This document shows, in pieces, positions 48,562-57,765 of a stretch of DNA of 64,000 bases. The stretch's first letter is position 1, and each line of letters begins with the position of its first letter. The notes below the pieces were generated by a model. That model was not told where the DNA came from, did no database searches, and was given only the letters and a program-made list of their open reading frames with translations. The translations under genes were made by a program, and so were the position numbers. The DNA lies in NCBI GenBank assembly GCA_021733925.1, contig JAIPJY010000014.1, positions 1 to 64,000 on the forward strand, given 5' to 3'. The stretch is from Prosthecobacter sp. (GTDB lineage: Bacteria > Verrucomicrobiota > Verrucomicrobiia > Verrucomicrobiales > Verrucomicrobiaceae).

Positions 48562-48969
48562 TCAGATCTCAAACGACACCGTCTCAGGCGTGCGCTCCTT
48601 GGCGATGATCTGCGCCACGGTGTGCTCTGCCAACCATTGCGCCACCTGGTCCCGCAGCCCACAGAAAACCTGTCCCAGCGCATCCTGATCCGCGCCCGGG
48701 ATGGGATCAAACGGGCCGTCAAACAGTGTCACCACCTCTCCCAGCGTGATGCGCGCCGGAGGCGTGACGAGCTGGTAACCGCCGCCCACGCCGCGCTTGC
48801 TACGCAGCAGGCCGCCGTTTTTCAGCGCCAGGAGAATCTGCTCAAGAAACTTCAGTGGAATGTTCTCCTTGCTGGCCAGATCCTGAATAGAGAAATTCGT
48901 GCCCTCGCGCTCACGTCCCATCGCCACGAGGGCGCGGAGGGCGTATTCGGCTTTTTTGGAGAGCTTCAT
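48562..48969 (-). CDS. Rrf2 family transcriptional regulator
   Basis: A 135-residue winged-helix protein. LSKKAEYALRALVAM, FLEQILLALKNGGLLRSKRGVGGGYQL in parts, and ITLGEVV are typical of Rrf2. The family's Fe-S sensors carry three cysteines; this one has a single Cys (VFCGL), so a cluster like that of IscR is unlikely. Its target could be the adjacent convergent molybdoenzyme-cytochrome pair or the divergent rarA, but no operator was identified. Confidence 0.88.
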   Translation of the reverse strand: MKLSKKAEYALRALVAMGREREGTNFSIQDLASKENIPLKFLEQILLALKNGGLLRSKRGVGGGYQLVTPPARITLGEVVTLFDGPFDPIPGADQDALGQVFCGLRDQVAQWLAEHTVAQIIAKERTPETVSFEI

Positions 48970-49061
48970 TGGCGGGTGTTATCGAACATCAAACGACCTC
49001 GGGTGCAAACTGCGATTTGCTGCCGGAGTGTTTCCGCGTCATTCATCGTCCCTTCCACTGC

Positions 49062-50423
49062 ATGAGCGACGACTTTTTTGCCTCTCCGCCCTCTGAACCG
49101 CCACGCGCGGGCGCAGCGGTGCACCATGCAGGCGCGCCGCTGGCCTCGCGCATGCGGCCGCGTACGCTGGAAGAGTACGTCGGCCAGCAGCATATCCTGG
49201 CCGAGGGCAAACTGTTGCGCCGTGCTGTGCAGGCAGACCGCTTCTCCTCCCTCATCCTCTACGGCCCCCCCGGCGTGGGCAAGACCACGCTCGCCCACAT
49301 CATCTCTCAGGAGACGAAATCGCGCTTTGTCACCCTCAGCGGCGTGGAGAGCAGCGTGGCGGACATCCGCAAGGAGGCGGAGAACGCCGGGCACCACCTC
49401 CGCCTTTACAACAAGACCACCATCCTCTTTGTGGATGAGATTCACCGCTTCAACAAAGCGCAGCAGGACGTGCTGCTGCCGCATCTGGAGCGTGGCACGT
49501 TGCGCTTCATCGGTGCCACCACGCACAATCCCTTCTTTTATGTGAACAGCCCGTTGGTCAGCCGCTCCCAGGTCTTCACCCTGGAGCCGTTGGGCCTCCC
49601 CGACCTCGAAGCGCTCATGGACCGCGCCTTGGGCGATGTGGAGCGCGGCCTCGGCGGCATGCACGCCCGCATCGAGCCGGACGCCCGCCTGCACCTCGCC
49701 ACTATCGCGGATGGCGATGCCCGCCGCTGCCTCAATGCCCTCGAACTCGCCGTGCTCTCCACCCAGCCCGATGCCGCTGGCGAGATCGTCATCACGCTGA
49801 ATGCTGCGGAGGAATCCGTGCAGCAAAAGACCGTCGTCTATGACGGCGATGGCGACGCGCACTACGACACCATCAGCGCCTTCATCAAAAGCATGCGCGC
49901 CTCAGACCCGGACGCCGCGCTCTACTGGCTGGCCAAGATGCTCTACGCCGGGGAGGACATCCGCTTCATCGCCCGGCGCATCGTCATTGCCGCCAGCGAG
50001 GACATTGGCATGGCTGATAGTAACGCTTTGCGCGTTGCAGTGGCCGCGCAGCAGGCCGTCGAATTCATCGGCATGCCGGAGGCCCGCATCATTCTGGCGC
50101 ATGCCACCATCTACAATGCCACCGCGCCGAAGAGCAACCGCTCCTACACCGCCATCGACGCCGCATTGGACGATGTGAAAAACGGTCGCACCCTGCCGGT
50201 GCCCAAACACCTGCGGGACGCCCATCACAAAAAAGCCGCCAAAGAATTCGGCCACGGCGAAGGCTATATGTACCCGCACAACTACGAAGGGGGCTTCGTT
50301 TCCCAGCGCTGTCTGGAAGGCGGAAAGCAGTACTACGACCCCACCGCCAACGGCCTCGAAGCCCGTGTCAAAGAGCGACTCGATCACTGGCGGAAGCTCT
50401 GGGAAGAGCAGGCGGAGTCATAG
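49062..50423 (+). CDS. rarA: Replication-associated recombination protein RarA
   Basis: A 453-residue AAA+ ATPase (RarA/MgsA) acting at stalled replication forks. Motifs are MRPRTLEEYVGQQHIL, Walker A GPPGVGKTTLA, Walker B LFVDEIHRFNKAQQD, sensor GATTHNP, and the C-terminal tetramerisation part with AARRIVIAASED-like and YPHNYEGGF segments. The start at 49062 is chosen over 48969 because upstream codons overlap the promoter of the divergent Rrf2 gene. Confidence 0.94.
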   Translation: MSDDFFASPPSEPPRAGAAVHHAGAPLASRMRPRTLEEYVGQQHILAEGKLLRRAVQADRFSSLILYGPPGVGKTTLAHIISQETKSRFVTLSGVESSVADIRKEAENAGHHLRLYNKTTILFVDEIHRFNKAQQDVLLPHLERGTLRFIGATTHNPFFYVNSPLVSRSQVFTLEPLGLPDLEALMDRALGDVERGLGGMHARIEPDARLHLATIADGDARRCLNALELAVLSTQPDAAGEIVITLNAAEESVQQKTVVYDGDGDAHYDTISAFIKSMRASDPDAALYWLAKMLYAGEDIRFIARRIVIAASEDIGMADSNALRVAVAAQQAVEFIGMPEARIILAHATIYNATAPKSNRSYTAIDAALDDVKNGRTLPVPKHLRDAHHKKAAKEFGHGEGYMYPHNYEGGFVSQRCLEGGKQYYDPTANGLEARVKERLDHWRKLWEEQAES

Positions 50424-50551
50424 GAGCAGGGCAGGCACGTACAAAAAACAGACACCTCGGAAAGCTTGTCGGGGAGTAGCTCACCTCGTCCAGTGGCTAT
50501 GAAAATTAGGTTGTATTAATCTTCAATAATATGAAAACTATTCTTTTTATA

Positions 50552-50580
50552 TTGAAGATGTATGAAAATTACGGTACTAT
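50552..50580 (+). promoter_or_regulatory. Sigma70-type promoter of the 3D-domain lipoprotein gene
   Basis: TTGAAG at 50552-50557 and TACTAT at 50575-50580 are spaced by 17 bp within a locally AT-rich stretch (about 50500-50600). A 7-bp inverted repeat, AATTACG with CGTAATT, spans the -10 element. The leader would be about 20 bases. Confidence 0.5.
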
Positions 50581-50606
50581 TTTCGTAATTCCAAAAATAT
50601 CCAGCT

Positions 50607-51320
50607 ATGAACAACTCACGTTTGATCACCACTGGCCTTTGCGGGGTCTTGCTGGCCACGCTTTCTGCATGTGCTCTGCCCAAACAATCGTTGATCTCCG
50701 TCTGGAAGGAGATGCGGCACAAATCAGCCGCCCCTCTGCAAACCGGCGTCAAATACGAGGTGCGCAAGGCTTTGGCGAATAACATTCCGTTCCGTCCCAG
50801 CACGATCAAGCGCTACACCTTTGTGCTCGATGACCCAAAGCCGCCGCTGCTGTTGTCTTCAAATTTGAATCGCAATTCTCAGATGCGTGTGCGCACCACC
50901 GCCTACACGCACAATGAAAGTGATCACCTTATCTATGGGGTGAAGAACGCGATCGGCACAAATTTGAGATTTGGCAGCGTGCGAAGCGCTGCAGCAGACT
51001 GGTCGCGTTTTCCTGTCGGCACAAAGTTTCGCATCGCCGGCCAGCCTGATATCACTTACGTGGTCGATGACTATGGCAGCGCCCTCGTCGGCACAGGCAC
51101 CATCGATTTGTACAAACCCAGCCGCTCCATGATGGACAACTGGGGCGTGCGCCATGTGGACATCGAAGTCATTCAGTGGGGATCATATGAAAAGAGCATG
51201 GAAGTCATGCGTGACCGCACGAAATGGCATCATGTCCGTGCCATGATGGAAGGCATTGAGGCGCGTCTGCGCACGGCTGCTCTATCGCATGGCAAAACAC
51301 CGTTCACGGCATCGCTGTAA
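50607..51320 (+). CDS. Lipoprotein with C-terminal 3D domain
   Basis: A 237-residue lipoprotein (lipobox ending LSAC, Cys22). A double-psi-barrel 3D domain begins near residue 95 with MRVRTTAYTH and shows a VDDYGSALVGTGTIDLY motif and WGVRHVDIEVIQWG; the conserved aspartates define the family, also found in MltA and Rpf-type wall enzymes. A wall-related function is likely. The C-terminal 45 residues are helical. It stands alone under its own promoter. Confidence 0.8.
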   Translation: MNNSRLITTGLCGVLLATLSACALPKQSLISVWKEMRHKSAAPLQTGVKYEVRKALANNIPFRPSTIKRYTFVLDDPKPPLLLSSNLNRNSQMRVRTTAYTHNESDHLIYGVKNAIGTNLRFGSVRSAAADWSRFPVGTKFRIAGQPDITYVVDDYGSALVGTGTIDLYKPSRSMMDNWGVRHVDIEVIQWGSYEKSMEVMRDRTKWHHVRAMMEGIEARLRTAALSHGKTPFTASL

Positions 51321-51475
51321 CGCCGGGCTAATTCAGAGCTTTAGCTAGCGCAGGAAATTATCCGGGAGAGGGGTGAAGGAGCTTCTTGGCGGTGCGCCTT
51401 GCCCTCACGAGCATTAAAACTGCGTGAAGGGAAATCGGCGATATTCCGCCGCATCAAGTGTCGTTAGCAACACAC

Positions 51476-52696
51476 ATGCGTGTTGTCCTTCTTTCGTTGT
51501 TCTTCGTTGCCGTCAGTTTCAGTGCTGCTCAAAACAAGCCGGATGCACCGCCGCCTATCACGCCCCGGCAGATCGCCGCTGGCTTGAAAAAAATGTCGCA
51601 GCCCGAGGCGCAAAAGACGCTGCATGATCAGGTCGTGCGACTGTTTGGCCGACAAAATCTGACACAAGGCCGGGCGCCGGCGAAGATCGAAGCCACCACG
51701 GTCGCCTGGGCCATCATCGATCCCAAGCCTGCTCGTGTCGTGCAGCAGGACGGCACCTTGATTGGTGAGATGATTGCGCTTGGCGATGACGGCCTGCAGG
51801 TGCTCGTCACCCAAATGCCCAATTTCACCCAAACCGGCTATCGTGTGGAGTCGGAGGGCATGCCCCACCTCGTCGGCACCGTGCATGTCGAACATTATGA
51901 CTACACTGCCGACAGCCTGCCGCAGAAAAACGTGCCGCAGGGGAAATTGGAAAAGTTTGTGTGGAAAACGAGTGCGGTCTTCCCCGACACCGTGCGCGAT
52001 GTGACTGTCTATCTGCCCGCAGGCTTCAAGCCCGGCGAGGAAACCTGCCTCATGGTTTGGCAGGATGGCTCGCGCCATGTCGATCCCAACGGCTCCAGCC
52101 GTGCCTCGGTGGTCTTTGACAATCTCATCCACAAAAAAGAGATGCCACGCACTGTCGGCGTCTTCATTGATCCAGGCCGCATGAAGAAGCAGCCACCCGG
52201 TGCGAAGGCGGCCAATCGGGGCTTTGAGTACGACTCCATTGGCGATGCCTACTCGCGCTTCCTGATCGACGAAATCCTCCCCGAGGTCGAAAAGCGTTAT
52301 CAGACCAAGTTTCGTTCGCAGCCTGAAGCCTGGGCCATCGCAGGTGGTTCCTCCGGCGGCATCTGCTCCTTCACCGTCGCGTGGGAGCGGCCTGATAAAT
52401 TCCGCAAAGTCCTCTCCTGGGTCGGCTCTTTTGTCGATCTCAAGGGCGGCCACGTTTATCCCTCCCTCATTCGCCTCACCGAGCGCAAACCCATCCGCAT
52501 CTACCTCCTCGATGGAGAAAACGACATCGACAACAAATTCGGCAACTGGCCCATCGCCAACAAGCAGATGGCCGCCGCTCTCAAGTACATGAACTACGAC
52601 TTCCGCATCGACTGGACCCAGTGCTTCCACGGCAGCAAAGGCATGGCTCCCAATCTACCCGAAGCCCTTCGCTGGCTCTGGCGCGATGTGAAGTGA
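51476..52696 (+). CDS. Secreted esterase family alpha/beta hydrolase
   Basis: A 406-residue protein with a signal peptide (about 1-18). The C-terminal 240 residues match the enterochelin esterase/esterase D-type family: a DVTVYLPAGF strand, LMVWQDGSRH, and the nucleophile Ser293 in the GSSGG elbow. The late acidic residue is in LDGENDIDN and the His in CFHGSKG. Residues 25-160 form an additional N-terminal domain that may bind substrate. Ester bonds in siderophores, xylan or other polymers are possible targets. Confidence 0.85.
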   Translation: MRVVLLSLFFVAVSFSAAQNKPDAPPPITPRQIAAGLKKMSQPEAQKTLHDQVVRLFGRQNLTQGRAPAKIEATTVAWAIIDPKPARVVQQDGTLIGEMIALGDDGLQVLVTQMPNFTQTGYRVESEGMPHLVGTVHVEHYDYTADSLPQKNVPQGKLEKFVWKTSAVFPDTVRDVTVYLPAGFKPGEETCLMVWQDGSRHVDPNGSSRASVVFDNLIHKKEMPRTVGVFIDPGRMKKQPPGAKAANRGFEYDSIGDAYSRFLIDEILPEVEKRYQTKFRSQPEAWAIAGGSSGGICSFTVAWERPDKFRKVLSWVGSFVDLKGGHVYPSLIRLTERKPIRIYLLDGENDIDNKFGNWPIANKQMAAALKYMNYDFRIDWTQCFHGSKGMAPNLPEALRWLWRDVK

Positions 52697-52721
52697 TTCA
52701 AGCAGGTGCTGCGGTTTCGCG

Positions 52722-55169
52722 TCACGGCTTGCTCCCAATATACGTCAGCACATCCGCCACATCCTGCGTACTGAGCACGCTCTCCAGCCCCTCGGGCATG
52801 ATCGAGGTCGTCAGCGTTTTGAGTTCACGGATGTCGCTGCGCAGCACCACCATCTCCGCACCACCGGGCAGGCGAATCGTGATATTCCCCGGCGTTTCAG
52901 CGGCCAGCTGCCCCACGAGCACCGTTTGGTCTTTCTTTGTCACCTGCGTGGCTGCATTGCGTTGCTCCACCGCCCGATTCGGATCAAAGATCGCCTCAAT
53001 CAGTTGCTCGCGAGGTTTGGTCGCCACCGTCGTCAGATCGGGTCCCACCTCCACGCCCAGCTCACGCACCTTGTGGCATACCATGCACAGCTTTTGAAAT
53101 ACCGCGGCGCCACGCTTTGCATCGCCATTGAGTGGGGCCGCCTCGGTCACATATTTGGCCACGACCTTCTGCCGATTTGGATTCAGGTTCGTGATCACCG
53201 GCATCACCACTTTGCCAGGCGCTTTCTGCGGCACCTGCTTCAAGAGCATCTTCTCAAACTCATTGAGCACCGCATCTGACTCCGAGCCAGTGGCAGTCAG
53301 AGCTCCTGCCCGCACCTGAGGCGTCAGCGGCTTGATCAAGGCAAACACCTCATCTGCCGTCATGGCACCAAGCTGCATCAGCGTGAACGCAGCCTGCACC
53401 CGCACTGCGGGCGCAGCACCCAGCAGCAGCTTCAACTCAGCCACTGCAGACGTCTCATGCCGCTCAATCAACAGCCGCTGCGCCGTGTCACGCATCCAGC
53501 CGTTCGCCGATTCCATCGCCTCAGTCGGATCGTGTATTGTAGTCCCGCCTTTAGGCGGTCCGTTCTTGCTGATGCGGTAAATCCTCCCCCGATCCTCCCC
53601 GCCGCGCAGATCCAGCCCGCGCGCGATCTCCGCCGGAATCCACTCCGGGTGTTCCAGCACGAGCCGGTACATGTCCACCACATACAGCGCGCCATCCGGT
53701 CCTGTGCGTGCCATGCTGGGGCGGAACCAGTTGTCCTCACTCGCGATGAACTCGCTTTCCACATCACCCGGATGTCGTCTGCTGGTGATGCTGCCGCCAT
53801 CGTAGTTCAGCACCTCACGATGCACCAAATTGTTCGCAGGTTCGCAGATGAACATCACCTGTGCGCCATCAGTGCCGAACGTGCTGTCACGAAACGGCAT
53901 CGGCGAGCAGCCGGAGGTCAGCGTGTTGACCGCGCTTCCCTGATTGAATCGCCTCACAGGTGGGCTCGCTGGATACAGACGTTTCTCATCATTCATGTCG
54001 CTGCGGATGGATTTCACCACCACTTCAGGATGACGTTCGAGGTAACGAAACGGCAGCCAGTAGTGCCAGCCGATGGTGCTGTTGTTGTTGCCGAACCAGT
54101 TGCCGAAATCATCGCGCCACTTGCCATACTGGCTTCGCCCGCCTTCCAGCGCGAACTCGCCGTTGCGCGGATCAAAGCGGAAATCATTCGTGCCCAGAGC
54201 GATCTTCTTGCCCGTCTTCACGCAGGTGATGTCGCCGCCGCTGTCGCCATTCGCGCCGTAGAACCAGCCGTCCAGCCCCCAGCAGAAGCCGTTCACCAGA
54301 TGCTGAGGATTGCCGGCCGTGAAGCCGGTGAACCATGTCTCACGCTTGTCACACTTCCCATCGCCATCCGTGTCCTCCGCGTAGAAAATGTCCGGGATGT
54401 TGGCGATGAAGACGCCGTTCTTCCACGGCGCGAGACCGGTGGGATGCTTCAGGCCGTCGAGAAACAGGGTGGACTTGTCGTACACGCCGTCGCCATTCGT
54501 GTCTTCGAGGATTTTGACGCGTCCCGTTTGCAGCTCGGAAACCTTCTCCTGCCCCACGCTGCCGTCCTTCGTCTTTTCACCGGGGGCAAAGGGGTAGTCC
54601 CCCATTTCCACCACCCACATGCGGCCTTTCGCATCCCAGTCGATGAAGACAGGATCCTGCACCAGTGGTTCCGCCGCCACCAGCATCGCCTCAAAACCCG
54701 GCTTTACGTGCAGCGCTTTGAGTGAGTCCTGCGGTGACTTGGGTGCAGGCCCGGGGACTTTGAGCAGTTCGGCAAACGGCAGGCTAAGCTTTTCGCCGCT
54801 CCACATCGCGCCATCGTGAAAGGATACGCCGGTCTCGCTCCCATCCGCACGCACGATCAGCGGCAGGCTGTTCGCATCTCCAGCCTTGCCTTCGCGCATC
54901 ACCTGCGACCAGCCCTCATCCCATTGCAGCCCCTTCTTGGCTCGCTCCTTCGGCACAAAGAGAAACACCCCGTACTCGCGCGCATTGGACAGCACGATGT
55001 CCTCATGGCCGTCGCCGTTCAGATCGACAAACCGTACGCCGTTGTCGCGGCCTTGATCGTCCTGGAGCCTGGCGGCGTCAGGCAGTGCATATTCGCGCAG
55101 AGCCGTTGGCATTTCGACGGCATTTAAAAGGCTGCTGCAAATCAGGAGAGGCAGGATGAATCTAGACAT
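52722..55169 (-). CDS. PVC-type membrane-bound dehydrogenase with C-terminal haem domain
   Basis: An 815-residue exported protein. After the signal peptide comes a short VCBS/FG-GAP-like unit with a calcium-loop motif, DLNGDGHED. From about 120 the PVC dehydrogenase propeller domain begins (HVKPGFEAMLVAAEPL, DPVFIDWDAKGRMWVVE), with further DTNGDGVYD-type loops. A HEAT-like helical stretch precedes the c-type haem motif CMVCH at 695-699 and a C-terminal domain with VGPDLTTVA. Such proteins are a hallmark of Planctomycetota and Verrucomicrobiota. Its physiological substrate is unknown. It is divergent from the Cre operon. Confidence 0.88.
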   Translation of the reverse strand: MSRFILPLLICSSLLNAVEMPTALREYALPDAARLQDDQGRDNGVRFVDLNGDGHEDIVLSNAREYGVFLFVPKERAKKGLQWDEGWSQVMREGKAGDANSLPLIVRADGSETGVSFHDGAMWSGEKLSLPFAELLKVPGPAPKSPQDSLKALHVKPGFEAMLVAAEPLVQDPVFIDWDAKGRMWVVEMGDYPFAPGEKTKDGSVGQEKVSELQTGRVKILEDTNGDGVYDKSTLFLDGLKHPTGLAPWKNGVFIANIPDIFYAEDTDGDGKCDKRETWFTGFTAGNPQHLVNGFCWGLDGWFYGANGDSGGDITCVKTGKKIALGTNDFRFDPRNGEFALEGGRSQYGKWRDDFGNWFGNNNSTIGWHYWLPFRYLERHPEVVVKSIRSDMNDEKRLYPASPPVRRFNQGSAVNTLTSGCSPMPFRDSTFGTDGAQVMFICEPANNLVHREVLNYDGGSITSRRHPGDVESEFIASEDNWFRPSMARTGPDGALYVVDMYRLVLEHPEWIPAEIARGLDLRGGEDRGRIYRISKNGPPKGGTTIHDPTEAMESANGWMRDTAQRLLIERHETSAVAELKLLLGAAPAVRVQAAFTLMQLGAMTADEVFALIKPLTPQVRAGALTATGSESDAVLNEFEKMLLKQVPQKAPGKVVMPVITNLNPNRQKVVAKYVTEAAPLNGDAKRGAAVFQKLCMVCHKVRELGVEVGPDLTTVATKPREQLIEAIFDPNRAVEQRNAATQVTKKDQTVLVGQLAAETPGNITIRLPGGAEMVVLRSDIRELKTLTTSIMPEGLESVLSTQDVADVLTYIGSKP

Positions 55170-55245
55170 GACGGTGGAAGAAAGGAAACCAACGCCGATA
55201 CCGTGCCGCTTCCTTTGCGAGGAAGGTGAATTTGTGGAATGCGTT

Positions 55246-55283
55246 TTCACCCCCATTTCATTCCCACTTCATCAAGGTTTCAC
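55246..55283 (+). promoter_or_regulatory. Four-unit 11-bp direct repeat, candidate CreB binding array
   Basis: TTCAC (55246), TTCAT (55257), TTCAT (55268) and TTCAC (55279) are each followed by six variable bases, giving an exact 11-bp period. CreB of Escherichia coli binds TTCAC-N6-TTCAC, and OmpR/PhoB-class regulators generally use direct repeats at this spacing. The array ends 23 bp before the ATG at 55307 and lies 77-114 bp upstream of the divergent dehydrogenase gene. creB is encoded 2.5 kb downstream. Confidence 0.6.
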
Positions 55284-55306
55284 GCCTCTTTTGAGTTTGG
55301 GCGTCG

Positions 55307-56458
55307 ATGAAACCACTCCTCGTCCTATTCCTCTCTGCCGGTTCTCTCCTGGCTCAATCGCTCGAAGCCATCACCAGTGCCACGCTTGATGAGAGCGAAG
55401 TGCGCATCACCTACGGCGAGCTCAAACGCCTCGTCGCGGCCACGCTGCCAAAGGAGCTGCCTCCACCCGTGCCCAAACCAGCGCCACCCGTTCCGGCGGC
55501 GCTGCTCTCCGCGCAGTATCATCTCGATCCCGAGGCTTCAACCCTCACCGCCGAGATGCAGGTCGAGAACTTCGATGGCGACTGGCACACCGTCCCGCTC
55601 GCAGGCGCTGCCACAGGAGTGCTCGCTGTCGAGCCCAAAGACGCACGCCTCGTCGTCGTTGACGACCGCCTCTGCCTCATCACCGACAAAGCCGGCGCGC
55701 AGAATGTGAAGCTGACTTTTGCGCTGGCCACAGCAGGGCAGGGGACTACACTGGATCTCGCCGCATCCCCCATTGCTTCCCTCGCTGTCAAAGAACTCGC
55801 CGATGGTAAAGTCCTGCGACTGCAGCACGGAGCCACGTCTCAAACCCTCACGACTGCAGGACTCGCCGCGCTTCCGGCGCAGGGTGGCGAGGTTACATTC
55901 ACATTCGAAGATGCGCGCAAGGCCACGCAGTCGCCCATCGCCAGTCTTACGGACGACGCCATCGTCTCCATGGCGGCCTACACCACGCAGGTCGTGCGCG
56001 ATGGTTCCGCACTGACCGAAGGCACGATCACTGTGCGACACGATCACCCGGCCAGATTCATGCTACAGCTTCCTGAGTCCGCCAAGCTGCTCCAGTGCCA
56101 TGTGAATGGCGATCCCGTGCGGCCCACACTCGGTGAAGGCAATCGCTTGGAGATTCCCCTCGATGATCCTGCCACCGATGGCGCGGAGTCGGAAGTGAAG
56201 CTCTCCTTCACCGCTGTGCTTGCGCCATTACAGCTCGCCGAGGGCGAACTCGATCTTGCACTGCCTCAGACACCGCTCTTTGCCAAACAGATCGACTGGA
56301 ATGTGCAACTCCCCGCCACTTACGACCTCAGCTGCAGCGGCAACGCCGATCCGATCACCGACAAGACCACCGCGCCCGGTCTGCATCTTCGCAAATCTCT
56401 CTGTCGCGATCAACAACCCCAAGCTCGCATCACCTACCGCAAACGCGCCGCCAACTGA
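55307..56458 (+). CDS. Unknown secreted protein, first gene of the Cre-like operon
   Basis: A 383-residue protein with a signal peptide (about 1-16). Residues 20-50 are helical, followed by a Pro-rich linker (PPPVPKPAPPVP). The rest alternates short beta strands, with LDPEASTLTAEMQVENF and a similar later ITVRHDHPARFMLQL region, suggesting two or three immunoglobulin-like or beta-sandwich domains. I recognise no family. It stands 30 bp before the CreD-like gene and 24 bp after the candidate CreB array, so it is probably a regulated periplasmic or surface component. Confidence 0.7.
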   Translation: MKPLLVLFLSAGSLLAQSLEAITSATLDESEVRITYGELKRLVAATLPKELPPPVPKPAPPVPAALLSAQYHLDPEASTLTAEMQVENFDGDWHTVPLAGAATGVLAVEPKDARLVVVDDRLCLITDKAGAQNVKLTFALATAGQGTTLDLAASPIASLAVKELADGKVLRLQHGATSQTLTTAGLAALPAQGGEVTFTFEDARKATQSPIASLTDDAIVSMAAYTTQVVRDGSALTEGTITVRHDHPARFMLQLPESAKLLQCHVNGDPVRPTLGEGNRLEIPLDDPATDGAESEVKLSFTAVLAPLQLAEGELDLALPQTPLFAKQIDWNVQLPATYDLSCSGNADPITDKTTAPGLHLRKSLCRDQQPQARITYRKRAAN

Positions 56459-56488
56459 TCACCTCCATACCTCCCTCACACCATAGCC

Positions 56489-57673
56489 ATGAAACTCACT
56501 CATCTCACCACCATCGCCGTCATCTTCGTCTGCACCACCATCGCATGGTGGCTTCTCGGCGGCGTCATCACACAACGCACCGCCCATGTAGGCTATCAAA
56601 CAGGGGACGATGTCAGCGGACGCTGGGGACCGCCGCTGCTGCAAAAGCATCCGGTCGCACGCTTCACCTCATCCAATGGTTCCAGGGTGGTGCTCCAGCC
56701 GGCGAAGAGCGATGTCAAAGTTCAGCTCACCTATCAACCCGTCAAAATGGGGCTGCTCTGGCACCGCACCTACGGGGTGAAATTTGAGGGAGCCTACACC
56801 TTCACCAACACGACGGCCATCACGCAGACCCTCAGCATTGACTTTGACCTTCCCGCGGGAAACACCCTGCTCGACAAAATCCGTTTCAGCCTTGGCGAAG
56901 GTGCCTCCGCACGACGCTCCGTGGCCGCACCGCAGGAGGGTGTCATCACCGACACTGTGCAGCTGGCTCCAGGGGAAAGCATCCCGATCAACGTCAGCTA
57001 CGAATGCCGTGGCATGGACTTCTGGCGCTACGCCTTTGCCGATGCCAGCCGCATTCGTGACTTCACACTCTCCATGAACACGAACTTTACGGATGTGAAT
57101 TTCCCCATCAGTTCCCCCACCGATCGCATGCCAACTGAGAAAGGGATGGAGCTCATCTGGAAATACGAAGACGCTATTTCCGCGCCGGGCATCGGCATGG
57201 AAATGCCGCGTGAGCTCAATGCCGGACCCGTCGCCGCCCAGATCTCCTTCTATGCGCCACTTTCTCTGCTGCTGTTCTTTGTGGTGATCATCATCACCGC
57301 CACATCGCGCGGCGTGTCATTGCATCCGGTGAACTACTTCTTCCTCGCCGCCGGCTGCTTTGCCTTTCCCCTGCTGTTTTCCTACATGCTCGATGTGGTG
57401 CCCGTGCATCTCAGCTTTGTCATTGCCGCGGCCTCCTCGCTGCTGCTCGTGTGCGGTTACCTGCGCGCCGCTGCCGGAGAGTTTCTGTTCCGCGTCGCCG
57501 TCGTCGCGCAGACCGCCTACATGGTGCTCTTCAGCTACAGCTTTTTCTTCAAGGGCCTCACCGGCCTGACCCTCACCGTGGGCGGCATTGTCACACTCGG
57601 TGTCTTGATGGCGCTGACCGCTAAAGTGGACTGGAGCCAGAAACTCGGCGCTGTTTCACCCCGCCTTGCATGA
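56489..57673 (+). CDS. CreD-like inner membrane protein
   Basis: A 394-residue protein with an N-terminal membrane segment (about 5-27), a long exported beta-rich domain (about 30-255), and about six membrane segments in the last 140 residues. The C-terminal part aligns by eye with CreD of enterobacteria: LHPVNYFFLAAG corresponds to LHPMQYLLVGLS, and both end in a short xxDW segment after a final membrane helix. The N-terminal domain does not resemble CreD strongly. Its position directly before creB and creC supports the call. In Escherichia coli, CreD is the main CreB-regulated protein and is linked to envelope integrity and colicin E2 tolerance. Confidence 0.65.
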   Translation: MKLTHLTTIAVIFVCTTIAWWLLGGVITQRTAHVGYQTGDDVSGRWGPPLLQKHPVARFTSSNGSRVVLQPAKSDVKVQLTYQPVKMGLLWHRTYGVKFEGAYTFTNTTAITQTLSIDFDLPAGNTLLDKIRFSLGEGASARRSVAAPQEGVITDTVQLAPGESIPINVSYECRGMDFWRYAFADASRIRDFTLSMNTNFTDVNFPISSPTDRMPTEKGMELIWKYEDAISAPGIGMEMPRELNAGPVAAQISFYAPLSLLLFFVVIIITATSRGVSLHPVNYFFLAAGCFAFPLLFSYMLDVVPVHLSFVIAAASSLLLVCGYLRAAAGEFLFRVAVVAQTAYMVLFSYSFFFKGLTGLTLTVGGIVTLGVLMALTAKVDWSQKLGAVSPRLA

Positions 57674-57691
57674 TCGCATGATCGCATGATC
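57671..57691 (+). repeat. 8-bp tandem repeat at the CreD-like stop codon
   Basis: TGATCGCA is repeated twice and followed by TGATC. The stop codon of the CreD-like gene is its first TGA. Confidence 0.6.
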
Positions 57692-57692
57692 C

Positions 57693-57745
57693 GAACCGCT
57701 GATAGATTCTGAACAAGAGTCTTGTCAGCCTCTCATCAGCGGTTC
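57693..57745. promoter_or_regulatory. Inverted repeat between the CreD-like gene and creB
   Basis: GAACCGCTGAT at 57693-57703 and ATCAGCGGTTC at 57735-57745 are perfect inverted copies 31 bp apart. A smaller palindrome, ACAAG-AGT-CTTGT, lies at 57713-57725. It could be a partial terminator, an RNA processing stem or an operator controlling creBC separately. Confidence 0.5.
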
Positions 57746-57765
57746 AAACATTCACCCCAGCCGAA

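Noticed and set aside
50424-50606. AT-rich stretch considered as a horizontally acquired insert
   Set aside because: It is only about 100 bp, has promoter elements and is flanked by normal-composition genes.
57743-57755. TTCAA and TTCAC close together before creB as another CreB site
   Set aside because: They are 8 bp apart start to start, not 11, so they do not fit the tag spacing.
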